Shown: positions 26,040-38,899 of the stretch, piece by piece
Layout of the letters: every line of letters begins with the position of its first letter
How positions within the stretch are numbered: the first letter of the stretch is position 1
Source: Paraspadella gotoi
Lineage: Eukaryota; Chaetognatha
Length of the DNA: 64,000 nt
Reading direction: 5' to 3'
Assembly (NCBI GenBank): GCA_051294375.1
Contig: CM119265.1
Span: forward strand, 13,570,124-13,634,123
The notes under the pieces: model-generated
Database searches by the model: none
Told to the model about the DNA's origin: nothing
What the model saw: only the letters and a program-made list of their open reading frames with translations
Program-made: the position numbers and the translations under genes

Positions 26040-26083
26040 GCGGAAGCGGCGGAAGCGGCGGAAGCGGCGGAAGCGGCGCGGCG
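26040..26083 (+). repeat. GCGGAAGCG-type minisatellite
   Basis: GCGGAAGCG units repeated about five times, then GCGCGGCGCGCGG. CpG-rich. Confidence 0.85.
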
Positions 26084-26352
26084 CGCGGCGAATCTGATTG
26101 AGACTTTAATGATGCACTTTTTTGATTCTGTTATCGTTTAAATTATTAATTCTAATCCTAAAAACTAATGAAAACTTGCTTTGCAAAATAGAGCAAAAAT
26201 ATTATTTATAAAGAATAGAACCAATAAAACTTCCTTTAACATTCGATTGATGGATTGATTTATAAATTTTAGATGGGAAATTGAAAACGTTTTCCAAGGC
26301 ATAACCTCTGTCTTCAATTCATTAAAAAATCTGTAATTCTTGGTTCTTTTCT

Positions 26353-26440
26353 CCCTCCCTTCTTTCCTTCCTTCCTTCCTTTCTTCCTTCTTTCTTTCCT
26401 TCCTTTCTACCTTCCTTTCTTCCTTCCTTCCTTTTTTATT

Positions 26441-26513
<73 letters not shown>
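26353..26513 (+). repeat. (CCTT)n followed by (CT)n
   Basis: A tetranucleotide pyrimidine repeat passes into ~35 CT units. Confidence 0.97.
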
Positions 26514-26514
<1 letters not shown>

Positions 26515-26693
26515 TCTCTCATCTTCCGAATCGCACATCTTTCCATTTTCCTTCTTTTCATTCCTCTTTTTTTTTTTCAAAATCCAAAGATGGAAATGAC
26601 CTCTAAAATTACTTGAAAAATTTTTTTTTTAAGATAAAAAAATCATGGGAAAAAAAGAATAAGGAATGGAGCGACCATTTCCATCTCTCTCCA

Positions 26694-26718
26694 NNNNNNN
26701 NNNNNNNNNNNNNNNNNN
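26694..26718. other. Assembly gap (25 N)
   Basis: 25 undetermined bases. The sequence to its right continues the outer right arm of the large inverted repeat. Confidence 1.
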
Positions 26719-26799
26719 GCCGAGTCGGCTGATCAAAAAAAGGAAGGGCCGGAAGTAGCGAGCGAATAACGCCGCCATAAACGACCGCTCGTACGGCGA

Positions 26800-26939
26800 G
26801 AGAGAGGGAGAAAGAGAGAGAGAGAGAGAGAGAAGGAGAGAGGAGAGGAGAAGGAGGAGAGGAGAGAGGAAGGAAGAGAGAGAGAGAGAAAGAGGAGGAG
26901 GAGAGGAGGAAGGAGAGAGAGAGAAAGAGAGAGAGAGAA
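26800..26939 (+). repeat. (GA)n/GGA block
   Basis: Interrupted GA. Mirror of the CT block at 21416-21796. Confidence 0.95.
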
Positions 26940-27479
26940 TGAACGGTGAGGTGGAGAGATTAGTCCGATCATAAAGAAGCTCAACTTGTAATCAGCGGAC
27001 CGAAACAACATCAAGAGGAATTTCTGCCGTGTTAAGAATGTTGCGCACTGCGTTTGCTCCAAACTCGCCGCGAGATGAACAACTCAAGCAAGTTTGGCAA
27101 GTGCCTAACGCAGAAGCGACGTAAATTGAAACAGAGATTTATGATGTTACTCGTTAGATGATCGCACAGGAAAAGAAGACGAGACGGGTTATTGGATGCG
27201 TTGAAGAAATCAAGTGGACACAAATTGAACAAAGGAGGGAATCGATCTGAGTAAATGGAACCGTTGAACTGGATCCGAATAAAGTCGAGATCGGAGAGAA
27301 ACCAGGCCGACCGCATCCAGTCTTGTGACCGGAATAGCCAAAAGAAAATTCTTGCCCGTTAGACAAGTTGTAATTTGTATTCGGCAGAAACGGATATCCT
27401 AAGTCCGCCGATGAACTGTTCGCTTCCCCTGCCCATCACACACGACTGCCAGGGCTCTCGCACTGGATAAAGCAGCTGC

Positions 27480-27850
27480 GGAAATGACTCCGACAAGAGT
27501 GATGCAGAGATCTCGGCGCCGATGCCAAGACTCCACACCTGTAGGCGGATCCGGAGGGACTTTGGCGTCCCCGTCGGAGGTCTTTCTCGTCCAAGTAACG
27601 CGTCGGTGCAGAGGGACCAGGCCGACTCCGGGAGGTGCGCCGCCAGCGTCAGGCAACGCCGCCCCCGGCGTCTCAGAGACGAGGATAAAGTTCCGGCGCC
27701 GAGAGATGTGGAAAACGGCGTGGATGGTGAGACGACGCGTGAGTGAAGCGAGGACTGACGGCGAGTGGCGATGCCAACGCCGCGGAGAAAGTCGTGGCGG
27801 AGACGTTAAGTTCTCCGTCGCCGCCTAAGAGGTCAGTGCCGAGGGATCCG
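27480..27850. promoter_or_regulatory. CpG-rich patch
   Basis: Dense CpG; several frames stay open because of composition. No recognisable protein on either strand. Confidence 0.25.
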
Positions 27851-28034
27851 CGGCATTGAACGCCAACGTCAACAGCGCCATTTTTGGGACTGAATGAGAC
27901 GCCGGTAACTGGGGGTTCTGGAGTGCGATAGTGGATCTGGAAAAATAAATAAAAAAATTAGACAAAGTTACATTTATTGATTGTTATGGATTATCTTTTC
28001 TCTTGTTTTAAAAGAACTGGTGAAGAGGCTGGTT

Positions 28035-28290
28035 TTACAGGGCGCCACACTCCCGCAAGCGTGTCACCTCGTGGCGACAGCGAAGACGCGTGTTCATGTA
28101 GTCAGATCTTTGGATCTGGCAGGAGGCCCTTGCCTACAGGCGGGTTACCGGTCCATCCCACTTTCTACATAACCTCAAGGCTCGAACCAGCGACGCACAT
28201 TGGGATGGTGCTTGTGTTCGACTGAGCCATTGAGCGCTGCGCAAGAAACAGCTTTAATCATGCTGTGGCGATAAGGACCAGACCAGACTG
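28035..28290 (-). mobile_element. tRNA-related SINE, family 2
   Basis: The minus strand has TGGCTCAGTCGA (box A) and, 41 bases on, GGTTCGAGCC (box B), followed by ~130 bases of unrelated body ending near GGTGACACGCTTGCGGGAG. Both internal promoter boxes are near consensus. The acceptor stem is not paired, so it is not a functional tRNA. Confidence 0.65.
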
Positions 28291-28729
28291 GTATCTTTAA
28301 TGAAAAAAATTCATTCAGTTCATTTCAAGTTTTAACCATTAATTTGAAAAACATGTAACATTTTTTGTGACGAAAGATTTCCGAATCCCAACTGTTGAGT
28401 GCCCAAATTAATTTTTTTTGATAAATTTAAGGCTTGATCAAATTTTTTTTTTTAATCCGTTTTGAAAACGAAATTAGTGAGAATAAAGCTTTTAATTTTA
28501 ATTCCGGCTAACAGATGTGACGTACGCCAGATTTGATTGAGATTTGAAAACCTTTTAAAAAATATATTAAAATTTAATTAGTAAAAAGTCTTGAATTTTT
28601 TTTTCCCCAGTTTTTTTATCAGATTTTGGGAGTAAACATGCAGACTTTTTACGCTTAATGAGTTTTTAAGGTAAAAGGTTTTAGGTTTTCTCTTTTTTTA
28701 AAAACTCCCAATTTCTGTTCCTCTCATCC

Positions 28730-28865
28730 CTGAACTTTAATCTAACCCAATCTCTAACGCCTAATCCCCAACTCTGAATTCCATAATCCTAACTAATCTT
28801 TAATCCTAAGCCTAAACCCTAATATAAATCTTGCCCCTAGACTAAACCCAAGGCTTTAAGCTAAA
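28730..28865 (+). repeat. Degenerate CCTAA/CCCTAA-like stretch
   Basis: Irregularly spaced CTAACCC, CCTAATCC, CCTAACT and AAACCCTAA words over ~130 bases. It resembles decayed telomere-type sequence or a TE tail. Confidence 0.4.
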
Positions 28866-29144
28866 TTCGCTATCGGTTTTTTTTTTGAAATGAGGCCAAC
28901 TTTCAAAAAAATAGTTAAACACATTCGAAAGTCCTTTCCGACATGGCTATAGAATGGAATATTACAGTACTCGTTTAAAACAGTCTTTTTCCAACGTCGT
29001 GCCAAGATGAGAAGCACTTATGATAAATAAAAAAAAATCTCACTTTGAAGGAAGATATTATATCGCATGCACGAGCAAAGTCAGAACCGCAAGACACAAA
29101 GTTTCATTGCGCGCGTTCATGTATGTAACGGTAAATGTGAGATA

Positions 29145-29400
29145 AGGCGCTAAGTGGGCAGAAGATGACTTCCTATAAAACCCCCTCTGCAGACATGGAA
29201 CGGCGTAGAGGGTTTGCCACGCGCACCAAGGCGGCTTGACGGGCGTCCTCACTCTCCCGCAAGGGTTCGAGTACCGAGTTGGGATTGAACCCGGTATCTA
29301 GTGGTCATGAGCATGATGGCTTTACACAATGAAGCAGCCGGGATCACAGCTGAAAGAGTTATGATTATGAGGGCAGGGTGAACCTAGGCAATGCCCGACT
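29145..29400 (-). mobile_element. tRNA-related SINE, family 1, copy A
   Basis: On the minus strand: a box-A-like GGCTGCTTCATTGTG, 42 bases on a box-B GGTTCAATCCC, then a tail ending CTTCTGCCCACTTAGCGC. The same order occurs at 49450-49690. The spacing fits a tRNA-derived polymerase III promoter. Confidence 0.7.
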
Positions 29401-32400
29401 ACAGGTAAACTGTTTTCATTGAAGGTTTTCACGATCTCTCCACTGACGATAGTCAGATATTGAATATATATTTGTTTTTATGCTTTACAGGCTAACTCTA
29501 ATTAATTATATTTAGTTTGACTTCCCGTCCATTTAATCTCCTAATGATTTTTTTGAAAAAAAAGAAATAGTCAATTACGTCGATCTTGTTTTTCTGCTCC
29601 TGATACCATAGAAAATGAACTGCACAAGTCATATGAATCGAAAAGAAACACACAAGTACATATTAAATCGAAATGCGTAGTGCAGTCCATACAGTTTTAA
29701 TAGTCCTGTCAATTCATCCAGTAATACAGTCCATTATAGTTCAGTTTCCTACCCTCTCTGTTCAATCTCTTAGTTGTTAGGGGTCTATTCTATTTTATCT
29801 TGTGTTGACCAGATGCTTATCAATTTCAGAATTAACTAATAAACTAACTAACAACTCTCAAAGATAAAAAATAGGAATATATGAATAAATATCAAATAAC
29901 AAAAAAAAGAAATAAAAAAAATTATTTTTGATATTATAAATCTAAGAAGATAAAATGAGAAAAAGTAATTTAACATTTTTTCATGCATGTGAATTCGAAA
30001 TCATTTAAGAAAGATTTGAGTGATCTAAAAATGTCACAGTACACAACTGTCAATAACTAAATTATAATTTGAGCAATTGGTATCTATTATATATCATTTT
30101 AAACTTTTTGTTATTTTTCACAAAAAATTAAATTCATCAAATTTGATAGATGTTTACAGTATAAAAGGTGATAGACAGACGTGGTCTATTACCCATCTCC
30201 TTCTCATTCACCTCCTCTCATCCTCTCCCAGGGATTCCGGGGCCGCGTTCAGAGAGATTCAGTTCACCTTTCTCTCTTCCTCCTAAGTGTCTCCCCTTTT
30301 TTACCCTAATAATTTTGTCGCCGTATAGATTTCTTGGACGTCAATATATATTTCCCGCATTCTCGCATTCCGCGGCCTATTTTGATTAGTGACAAGGTGA
30401 TTGCAAAAATTATCACAAAACAGAAACGTATATATAGTAAGTAAAACATACAAAAGTGGAATATATTAAAAAAGTAATTAAGACTTTTAAGCCAATCATT
30501 CATATGAGATAGGTATAATTGAGTGAATAAAGTGGGTAAAACTACCAAAAAACGACATAATTAACTGTTAAACCCTTCGCGGTTTTCAATATCTGTGAAT
30601 TTGTAAAGCTTCTTAAAATGATAAGTAGCTTCTTTGAAAACTTTTTACTCATCTTAATTTCTTTCTTTTCTTTTTACGCTTTACTTCCTTTTTCTTGCAC
30701 CTTTTTGGCGTCAGTGGCAGAGAGGGAAATTTAAATTTTCTTTAAAAAAAAAAAAAGATTTTTAGATTAGGCCCTGGGACGATTCAGTTTCTACTTTTTA
30801 TTATTCTTTTTCTTGTTTTTTTCTTCCACCGCTTTTCACTTTTTTATGGTACTAGAACATTTACTTGATGAAAAATAACTGGAAATAGGATTTAAATATT
30901 CATATTTTTATAGTATATATAAAAACTTATAATATATATATATACTTATAGTATACAAATAAATTGCTGTACTGAGTTAAGGGGGTGCAAAATTATCAAA
31001 AGGTGGCCCTCCCCGAAATAGTACAATAGGACAGAAATCTAGAAGAAAAAATAATGAAATTTATTAAATTAAATTTAAATCCAGCTAATCCACATTGTGA
31101 AAGCATCACGATGAATCCTCGAAACGGAACGACATTTTTGATCACAATTCAATCACGAAAATATTCCTCCTGCTCACCAGCGAACCCGACGTCGAAAGGA
31201 CTGGCCGCCCGAGCGACGAACTTCACTGACAAATTTTTTGCGGTCACAGCGAATTACATCCGGACCGCGGAAGCTGCTCTCAGCGTTATATCGATAAACT
31301 GAAGGCCGCCACCGACGACACCGGCGCCACCCCGGTCCGCGTCCCTCCGCGCCACCCGCCCCTTGCCCGAAATATTGACCCCCTCCCCAATTCACCCCCG
31401 CGATGAGATCGACGGCCAACTGGCAACTCCGTCCCTTCACTACATTTCAACTGGTTGATTCGATCATAACAAGAAATACAACGACGTCAGCACAATTTCT
31501 TTTTTTTTTATTTATTCCAGTCCCATTCTTTCTCGCCTTTCGATGCTGGTAAAGGTGAGGAGTGAGAACCATTTTTTTTAAAGGTTATGTTTTTTTTTCT
31601 AATAGGTTGTTGGACGGGAGGTGGGAAAAGAGTTGAAAATCGTGAGGGGGAAAAAAAGAGAATTCATTTCGACATTAATTTCGAGAGTTGACGTTGGAGG
31701 GTCAGGTTAAAAGGGAACGAGATTCCGGTTGCCTGTGTGATGTTCCAATCGTTACATAATCCATGTTCGATGACCTTTTTCATCAAATCGATTCGCAAGG
31801 TTATTTAAAGCCCAGGTTTCATTACTGCCACCAACTTGATCTGTCGAAACAAGCGCGACAAGATACAGTAATCCGTCTGTCCGTCGGTTTGGTAAATTGT
31901 ACGTGGTACTATTAACCGTATCATATTTAAAATACATGCAATTAAGTTTTTAACGATAAAGGAGAAGATACGGAAGAGCAGAAATTTTGTTGCGTTCTTT
32001 TGGTAAAAACAACGGATTAATAATAAAGTAAGTAATGTTTGAGAAAGGAGAAAAAGAGTGCCGAGAAAGAGAAAAACTAACAACGGGTGAAGGTTGTTGC
32101 CATCGGCAATTACAATTTAAGTGGATTCGAAAAATACAAGAACTGGGCCATAAAAACAAGAAACGAAACTATTGTGAGAAAAAAAGAAATTAAAGAAATT
32201 AAGCGAAAGCGAGTGAACAATTTAGCAAGCAAGCAGTAAGCAGAGTAAGAACGGAACCGAATAAGTAAACAAGCAAGCAAGCATGTCTACGAGAGAGTAA
32301 GAAAGGGAGAGAGCAAGCGAGCTTGCAAGCAAGAGATAAAGTGAAAAGCAAGCAAAGACAGAGTTGAGGCAGCGGTTTAAAGGAAAGAGAAACGAAATGC

Positions 32401-33560
32401 AAAGTCTCGAAATCGCGGATTTTGCTCTCATCGATTATATTTTTTTTTGTTTCGGAAAAAGAAATATTTTTTTTCTCATCTTCTTTGTTTCTTGAAATTC
32501 TGTTAAGAATAAAGAAAGAAAGACTCAATCAACATCCAAAGTCAAGCCGTTCTAAAAGGGGAAAGGAGGAAAGGAAAAAGGAGGAAGAGGAAAGAAGAAA
32601 AGTTAGAAATCAAAAAAAGCGAAGGGGAGTAAGAAATATAAAAAATAAAGGAAGAGGTAAAACAATTACATATCATATGATTCGAAATATAATATTTACG
32701 TATAATCATGTATAAAACATTTATGTACATCAATTAATAAAACTGGATGAGTCATATAAAATTTAAAATTATAAGTCATGAATAAATGTGAGATGAGTTT
32801 AACGTCGTGGTAATATAGCAAACGAAAAGAGATGAAACCATTAAGCAGTCACAGCTTATAATAAGTTCCTAAATCTAGCGGTTTATACCACCTTCGTTTC
32901 TATCAATTGAAAAGAGAGGAAACCTGATATAGGCGCACATACATGGTGACAATTTTAAACCCGCCATTAAAAAAAGCTACCATTTGCAAACTAGTGCTTA
33001 TTTCATTGATTTTAAAAGTTATTTGAGTAAAAAATACTAAAGTTATTTATGTGTATAGATTTCATATTGATCAGTTTAGATATGCCTTGACAATGAGTGA
33101 AGAAAGTTGACTTCAAAAATGGGCTATAATTTTTTAACTCATTCTTTTTAAATTCAATTTTTTAACTTTTAGGATTTTTTATAAAAATTTTTTTTTAAAT
33201 ATTATCAATATTAATATTTTCTGCAAGTCTTTAAAGAATTCTAATTCTTCTCTTTTGCTTTCCCTCACCTTATCAATTTTACTATTTTATTATTTCACTC
33301 TATCTTAGTTAATAATTATTTCTAAAACTGTGTTTCTGATTAATTATTTATTTATTACACATTGTTGTTAATCTTATTCACATTTCAAGTTTAACAAAAA
33401 TTTTTTTATTACTCATACATTATATAAATGTATTAGATAAAATTTCTCCAAATTTTCACATTTCACTTCTTTTCACAATTTTATTCACTCTATTTTTTAC
33501 TGAACCTGTCCTCACCTCTGATCACTGTCCTTTCCCTCAATTCTTTTGTGGCACTTTAAC

Positions 33561-33618
<58 letters not shown>
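33561..33618 (+). repeat. (CT)n microsatellite
   Basis: CT with one TTCT interruption. Confidence 0.97.
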
Positions 33619-33620
<2 letters not shown>

Positions 33621-36266
33621 TCTTTAAAAAAATATTTGACAAATTTGTTAAATCAATTTCTCTCTTGATCAATAGAGTCGAAACTGTTCGTGAATAATAA
33701 TAAAACTCGTTGTATAAAGAAACAAAAACTCTTCTACTTTGTAACAAAATTCGATAAAACAACGAAAGAAAGGAAAGTTACCCAATATTTAACTTTGAAA
33801 AAATGTTTACGCGTTTGCAAAAGGCAGCTTTTTTTAGCGTCCGGTTTAAAATTGTCACCATGTAATGCATACGCATAAGGCTTCATGAATAAAAGAGTAC
33901 AGGCAGGAGTTTCCGCAAGAAGAAAAATGTTTCATAGCGGAGGTAAATCTTCTTTTTTTTCTTTTTTTTTCTCATTTCCTTTTTTCTTTTTTCGAGATAT
34001 TCAGTCGCACAATTAATTCTTACATTATCATTTTCATTATCAGCTCACATGAAGATGATAATAACCCCTAATTTTGGACTGAGTTCATTTTTTTTCGTTT
34101 GAAGCTTATTAATTTCATATTCTGAATTAATTAAAGTAATCTTCTGAAGGGTGAACCGACCGATCGACGTAGCGCTACATATATAACACGCCCCGAATGA
34201 AAATCTCTATGCAGCACGCCCGATTTGAAATTCGATTTTAAAATTACAACCAAAAAAAAAAAGAGAAAAAAAAATAGACGTGAGAAAAAAAGCAGGTGAT
34301 GCGGCAAAATCGAGGATAGAAATAAAGATGGCGCGAGTGTTGAAAGAAGAGGAGGAGGAGGAAGAGGGAAGGAGGAGGAGAGAAGCCGAGAATGAAAAAG
34401 ATGGGAGTAGGGAAGGAAGAATATTATAAATATTAAGGGAAAGGAGGGAAGGGTGGAGGGAAAGGTAGTTTGGAGGGGGAAACGAGGAAAAAAAAATGGA
34501 AGTCTAAACCGGATATGGTAAAAACGAGTCAAAAATTCCGGGATTGTTGTCATTATCACATTATGACAACATCATTGTCTTTATTGTTTACAATCACCTC
34601 CCTGACTTTAATATCTTCATTGCTTTTATTTTTTTTCAGGTCACTGAGGCTTTCGTACTAGACTTTTAAAATGCATGATTATCGCATCACTGAGTGAAAA
34701 CCTGACTCGCTTAAAATGCAGGTAACTCTAAACGTTTTTTTTTAATTTTTTTTTTCTGGAACCAGAAAAACTGGAGTCTGAGACTCAGAGAAGCAAACGA
34801 AGCGAAAAAGTCAATAAAGACTCGGCGTGGCCAGACCCGGTCGACGTGAAGGAAGAGGAGGAATGGAAGAGCAAAGAAGAGGAGAACGCATCTATGAATA
34901 AATAAATGAACGATGGGGACGAAAGGAAAAGAATGGGAATGCTAGAAGGATAACAAGAAAAGAAAAGAGATGGATGTATCAATGCGGTGAATTAATGAAA
35001 GAATTTCGGGTAAAAAAAATTTTAAAAAAATTAATTGCATTAAAATAATTCGAGGATTGCCGATCCCGCTGTCGCCATTTTATCGCTTTTTAGGTTAAGA
35101 GGATGTTTTGACTGGCGAAATGTTTCAGAAGTACGAATTTCATATCTCGAATCAAAAGGTCGTTTTCTCGAATTAAAATGACATTCTTAAAGCACAATTC
35201 TACTTACTGACAGTGAATGACAAGAGATAAAAAAAGGAAAAGAAACGCATTCAAACGAAATCAAGGAGAAAGGGAATATTGAGATTTTGCGAAATAAATC
35301 TTGAAAAACATTCATCATCACAGAGAGAGGATAAAAAATAAGTGGCTGATTCAGAGCATCGTATCAAACTATAATAGTCCTCACCATTGAATTTATTATA
35401 ATTTAGCGAAATCTTTTGTTTCTTTAACGACAAAATATTTTGTCGTCATGCCGCGAGGAGACGCAACGCTCAAACAAGGCAAAACAAGAGAACAGCTTTA
35501 GATCCTTGTTCTGCGGTTGAAAAAGTATCGTTGTACTGTGAAGTATAGTTTTTGTTTAGTTATAGTGACATAGCATCAGTATGCAACGTATAATATATTA
35601 TAAATATATATATATATAAGGAAATAAAAAAGACATAAAGGAACATCAAACTACATCTATCAGGCCTATAACAATCTAGTATTAAAATAAGCCCGTCATA
35701 AATAATATCAGTACTGAAAGTGAAACTAGCAATGAAATAAATCAGACCTAAAATAATTATAATTGGAAATCAAAGCAAAAAAAATTGTATTTCATCGATT
35801 AGACTTTCAGTCAAGGTCAGCAAATAAAAAAACCGACGAAGGTTTAAACTTAATCATGCTAGAAACCCTATAAGTATAACGTCACAAACATAACCAATCT
35901 AATTACCATATTACTTCTGATGATAATATTATTGCCAATGATATTCAATGAGAAAAACAATGTAAAGATTATAATATTGTTTTTGATTCTTATACAGACA
36001 ACGACGAATGTAAAAAAAAATTTATATTCATCATTGTCTGGATAATTTTTATTGTTCTTTTATTTATTATTTAAACATTTATTCATTATTTAATATTATA
36101 AAAAAAATTTATTGTAAGATTGACTGGATATTTTTATAAAACAAATAAATACCTTAATTTTCACACTTTTTAAGATGTTCTGCGGCTAATGAATTTTTTT
36201 TTATTTCTTTTTGTATGGCCTTTTTAAGTTAAATTAACATTGTTTAACTGATTTTAAGATGATCAT

Positions 36267-36315
36267 CTCTCTCTCTCTCTCTCTCTCTCTGTCTCCTTCT
36301 CTCTCTCTCTTTCTC
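36267..36315 (+). repeat. (CT)n microsatellite
   Basis: CT with GTCTCCTT interruption, followed by CCGCCATATTG. Confidence 0.95.
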
Positions 36316-36756
36316 AGGCCGCCATATTGTTTTCTCCCGTTTATTTTCCTCTAAATCCACTTTTTCATGTTTTTCCTCTTTGGGTGAAGACTGAAGAGAA
36401 TCAACGACGAAAATCTTATCGTGGGAATCAGAATTCAGATTTGATCAAAAAACCGAAGATGAAATTCGAGAAACAAAATAGGGATGAGGATGATCATCGG
36501 ATGTGACTCGAAGTTGTCAGAGAAAAAAAAACTCCATTGTATTGCATTTTCCGTTTAAAAACCATTTGAAAAAAACCGTAAATATTTTGGCAAGACCAAA
36601 AAGAGAAAAAGTTTATAAACGGAAAAAGTCATAATTTGGCTACAAAATGTTTAAATAAATCTGTAACACTGATTTTAACCAGTTATTAATTAAACCAGTG
36701 GAGTCGCTCGTCGAGGTTCTTAATTCCGCTCCACGATTATGAAATTTTCATAATAA

Positions 36757-36757
36757 A

Positions 36758-36797
<40 letters not shown>

Positions 36798-36800
36798 AAT
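36757..36800 (+). repeat. (AAAT)n tetranucleotide
   Basis: About ten AATA units. Confidence 0.95.
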
Positions 36801-36932
36801 AAATTAATTCTGTATTAATCAGATTTGTAGATTTTTTTTATCAGATTCGGTTTCAGTGATGCTGAGTTGTTTGCCTACAAATTTGACCCATAAAAAAACT
36901 TGATATATCGAAGCGAGAAAATAAATGATTGA

Positions 36933-37012
36933 GAGGGAGAGAGAGAGAGAGAAAGAGAGACAGAGAGAGAGAGAGAGAAAGACAGGACGAGAGAGAGTGA
37001 TAGGGGGAGAGG
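36933..37012 (+). repeat. (GA)n block
   Basis: Interrupted GA. Confidence 0.95.
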
Positions 37013-37162
37013 GAATGAGATGGAGTCGCTTGTTTACCCACGATTTTCCTCTTCAAAAATTCTAAGCGACTTTTTAAGGATATAATGAATGGTTTTAAAA
37101 ATGAAGCGAGGTTCTGTTGGGAGAGATAGTGGGAAAAAACCTAGAGTGAGAGTCGGGAGAAC

Positions 37163-37224
<62 letters not shown>
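37163..37224 (+). repeat. (GA)n microsatellite
   Basis: About 29 units, preceded by GAACGAGAGAGAAA. Confidence 0.97.
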
Positions 37225-37228
<4 letters not shown>

Positions 37229-37540
37229 TCTGAAGGGTTTAATAGGAGGAAACATTGAAAATAACAAAGAGAGCCAATGACATCCTCCAGTTTTACACCC
37301 GCTTAACGAAAAGAGAAAAGTATCGAGATTCGTTAACAAAAAACGTTTCAATTTACAGCGAGATATTGGCGACTTATCGGCGTGAAAGGGCCGAGTCGAT
37401 ATGAAAAACACTTTAAGAAGTTGGTTGACTTCCTTACGGCCGAGAAAAAGTCTACCAGAGCTTTGTAAAAAAGTCAAGCTGTCTTAGTCTAAGCTAAAAG
37501 AATGTCTTTATCTCGGAAACGTAAATTATGTTCTCGTCGT

Positions 37541-37542
<2 letters not shown>

Positions 37543-37597
<55 letters not shown>

Positions 37598-37606
37598 TTC
37601 TCTCAG
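37543..37606 (+). repeat. (CT)n microsatellite
   Basis: About 26 perfect units and an interrupted end. Confidence 0.97.
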
Positions 37607-38899
37607 CCGAGCCATTATTCTCTTCATTCTTCTCCTCCGGGGGAGGGTTCAACATTTGCAAGGAATTCAAAACACAGCAGATTGGCGACGACGTCAGTAC
37701 AGTCAGTCGATGTCAGGGTGGTTATGAAGGATGAATATGAAAAAAAAGTGGAGAAAAGAGAGAAAAAAGGGGAAAAAATGAATAAAAGGATGAGATAAGA
37801 AGAGAAGGAAAAAAAATCAAAGAAAAAAAAGTTAAAAAGGAAATTGGAAAATTGAATCAACGACGGCTGAAGGAGAAAGACGAGAGATTGTAACCGTAAG
37901 AAATCTAAAAGAAAGAAATCTAAAAAAAAATTCAAGTCGGAGAGCGAAGCAATCATAATAATGAAATTAAAAGAATATATAAAAATCTAGGGAATGGAAA
38001 AAAGACAACCAAGTTAATAACAACTCGAAATCGAAGAAATAAAGAAAATGTTTTTTCCCCATCGTTGGACTTTTCCCCGATTACGATATATCGACTAAAT
38101 TGCAATGGTGAAACTTATTTCGCTTAAATATTTGGCAAACTCACCGATTCGAAGTCATGCTGGCAGACGATTCGATCGTTCATTCGGCTCACAGAATCAC
38201 CGCGTTCGTCCAATTCCTTCGAGACTTTTGACTTTCTCGTGATTTCAAAGTCTTTCGAGGGACGAGCACGAGGAGAGACTTCGTTTTAGGCAGCGCGTTC
38301 ACCGTGCGGGCGTGGGGAGAGTTAATTTCTTTGGTTTAATAGGCATAATCATTTTGAGGTACGAAGAGGAAGAGGAGAAAACCTTTTCCCACCGAAGAGA
38401 GATTTTTGTAAAAACGACGCAAAAAAATTCTATAGATGTGTCACGTGACGTCGGATATATTGACAGACAGAAGCGAAAAAAAAGGCAGATTTTGAACGAG
38501 GACGACAGACTGAAAAAGCGATGGTAATATGTACGAAGCCTTAGAGAAGTAAAAACTATTTAATTAAGATGACGGGAATTCGTTGTTGTTGTTTTTTTTT
38601 TCAACAGTACAAACGCGGTTCAGACGCCATTTTGAAAAAGATCGAAATGGGAGATTAAATTTTGTCGTGGTTGTAGAGCAGATTGCGTAGAGAAGCGGAA
38701 GTAAAGAAAAAACTTTTTTTTAACGAAACGTATTATGAAATTGGTACATACAATATAAAAATTATCCATTCATCCTTTCAACTTTGTAATTGCTTTATTT
38801 TTAAGAGTATAACGCGTTCCGATGAGCGAAAGATATAATCGTACAATCGCTCGACTTTGTTGATGTTTTCGTCGTTATTCGCCTTAAGTTAAGGCTTAA

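Larger units (their letters stand above)
21795..26800. repeat. Large imperfect inverted repeat (~5 kb) centred on an N gap
   Basis: Sequence from ~21795 to 23955 reappears reverse-complemented from 23981 to ~25710 and again at 26719-26800. Paired landmarks: TTATACAACAGCTAAATATT (23714) with its complement at ~24105; the ATTC/GAAT runs at ~22000 and ~25560; CTCAATTCGAGGGCAAAGC (~21873) with its complement at ~25690; and the 21800-21865 segment with 26721-26790. Inner arms (23050-24740) match best; outer arms are roughly 70-80 percent alike. The right arm carries an extra ~1 kb (25755-26718). Confidence 0.85.

Noticed and set aside
27030-27420. Minus-strand pieces (GYPFLPNTNY, TGCGRPGF) faintly like the cysteine-rich extracellular part of plant wall-associated kinases
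   Set aside because: The pieces lie in different frames, cysteines are too few, there is no kinase nearby, and the rest of the window is animal. Not enough to claim a gene or contamination.
31054-31440. Frames on both strands in a GC-rich patch
   Set aside because: Overlapping open frames on both strands, no recognisable domain and no plausible splice context.
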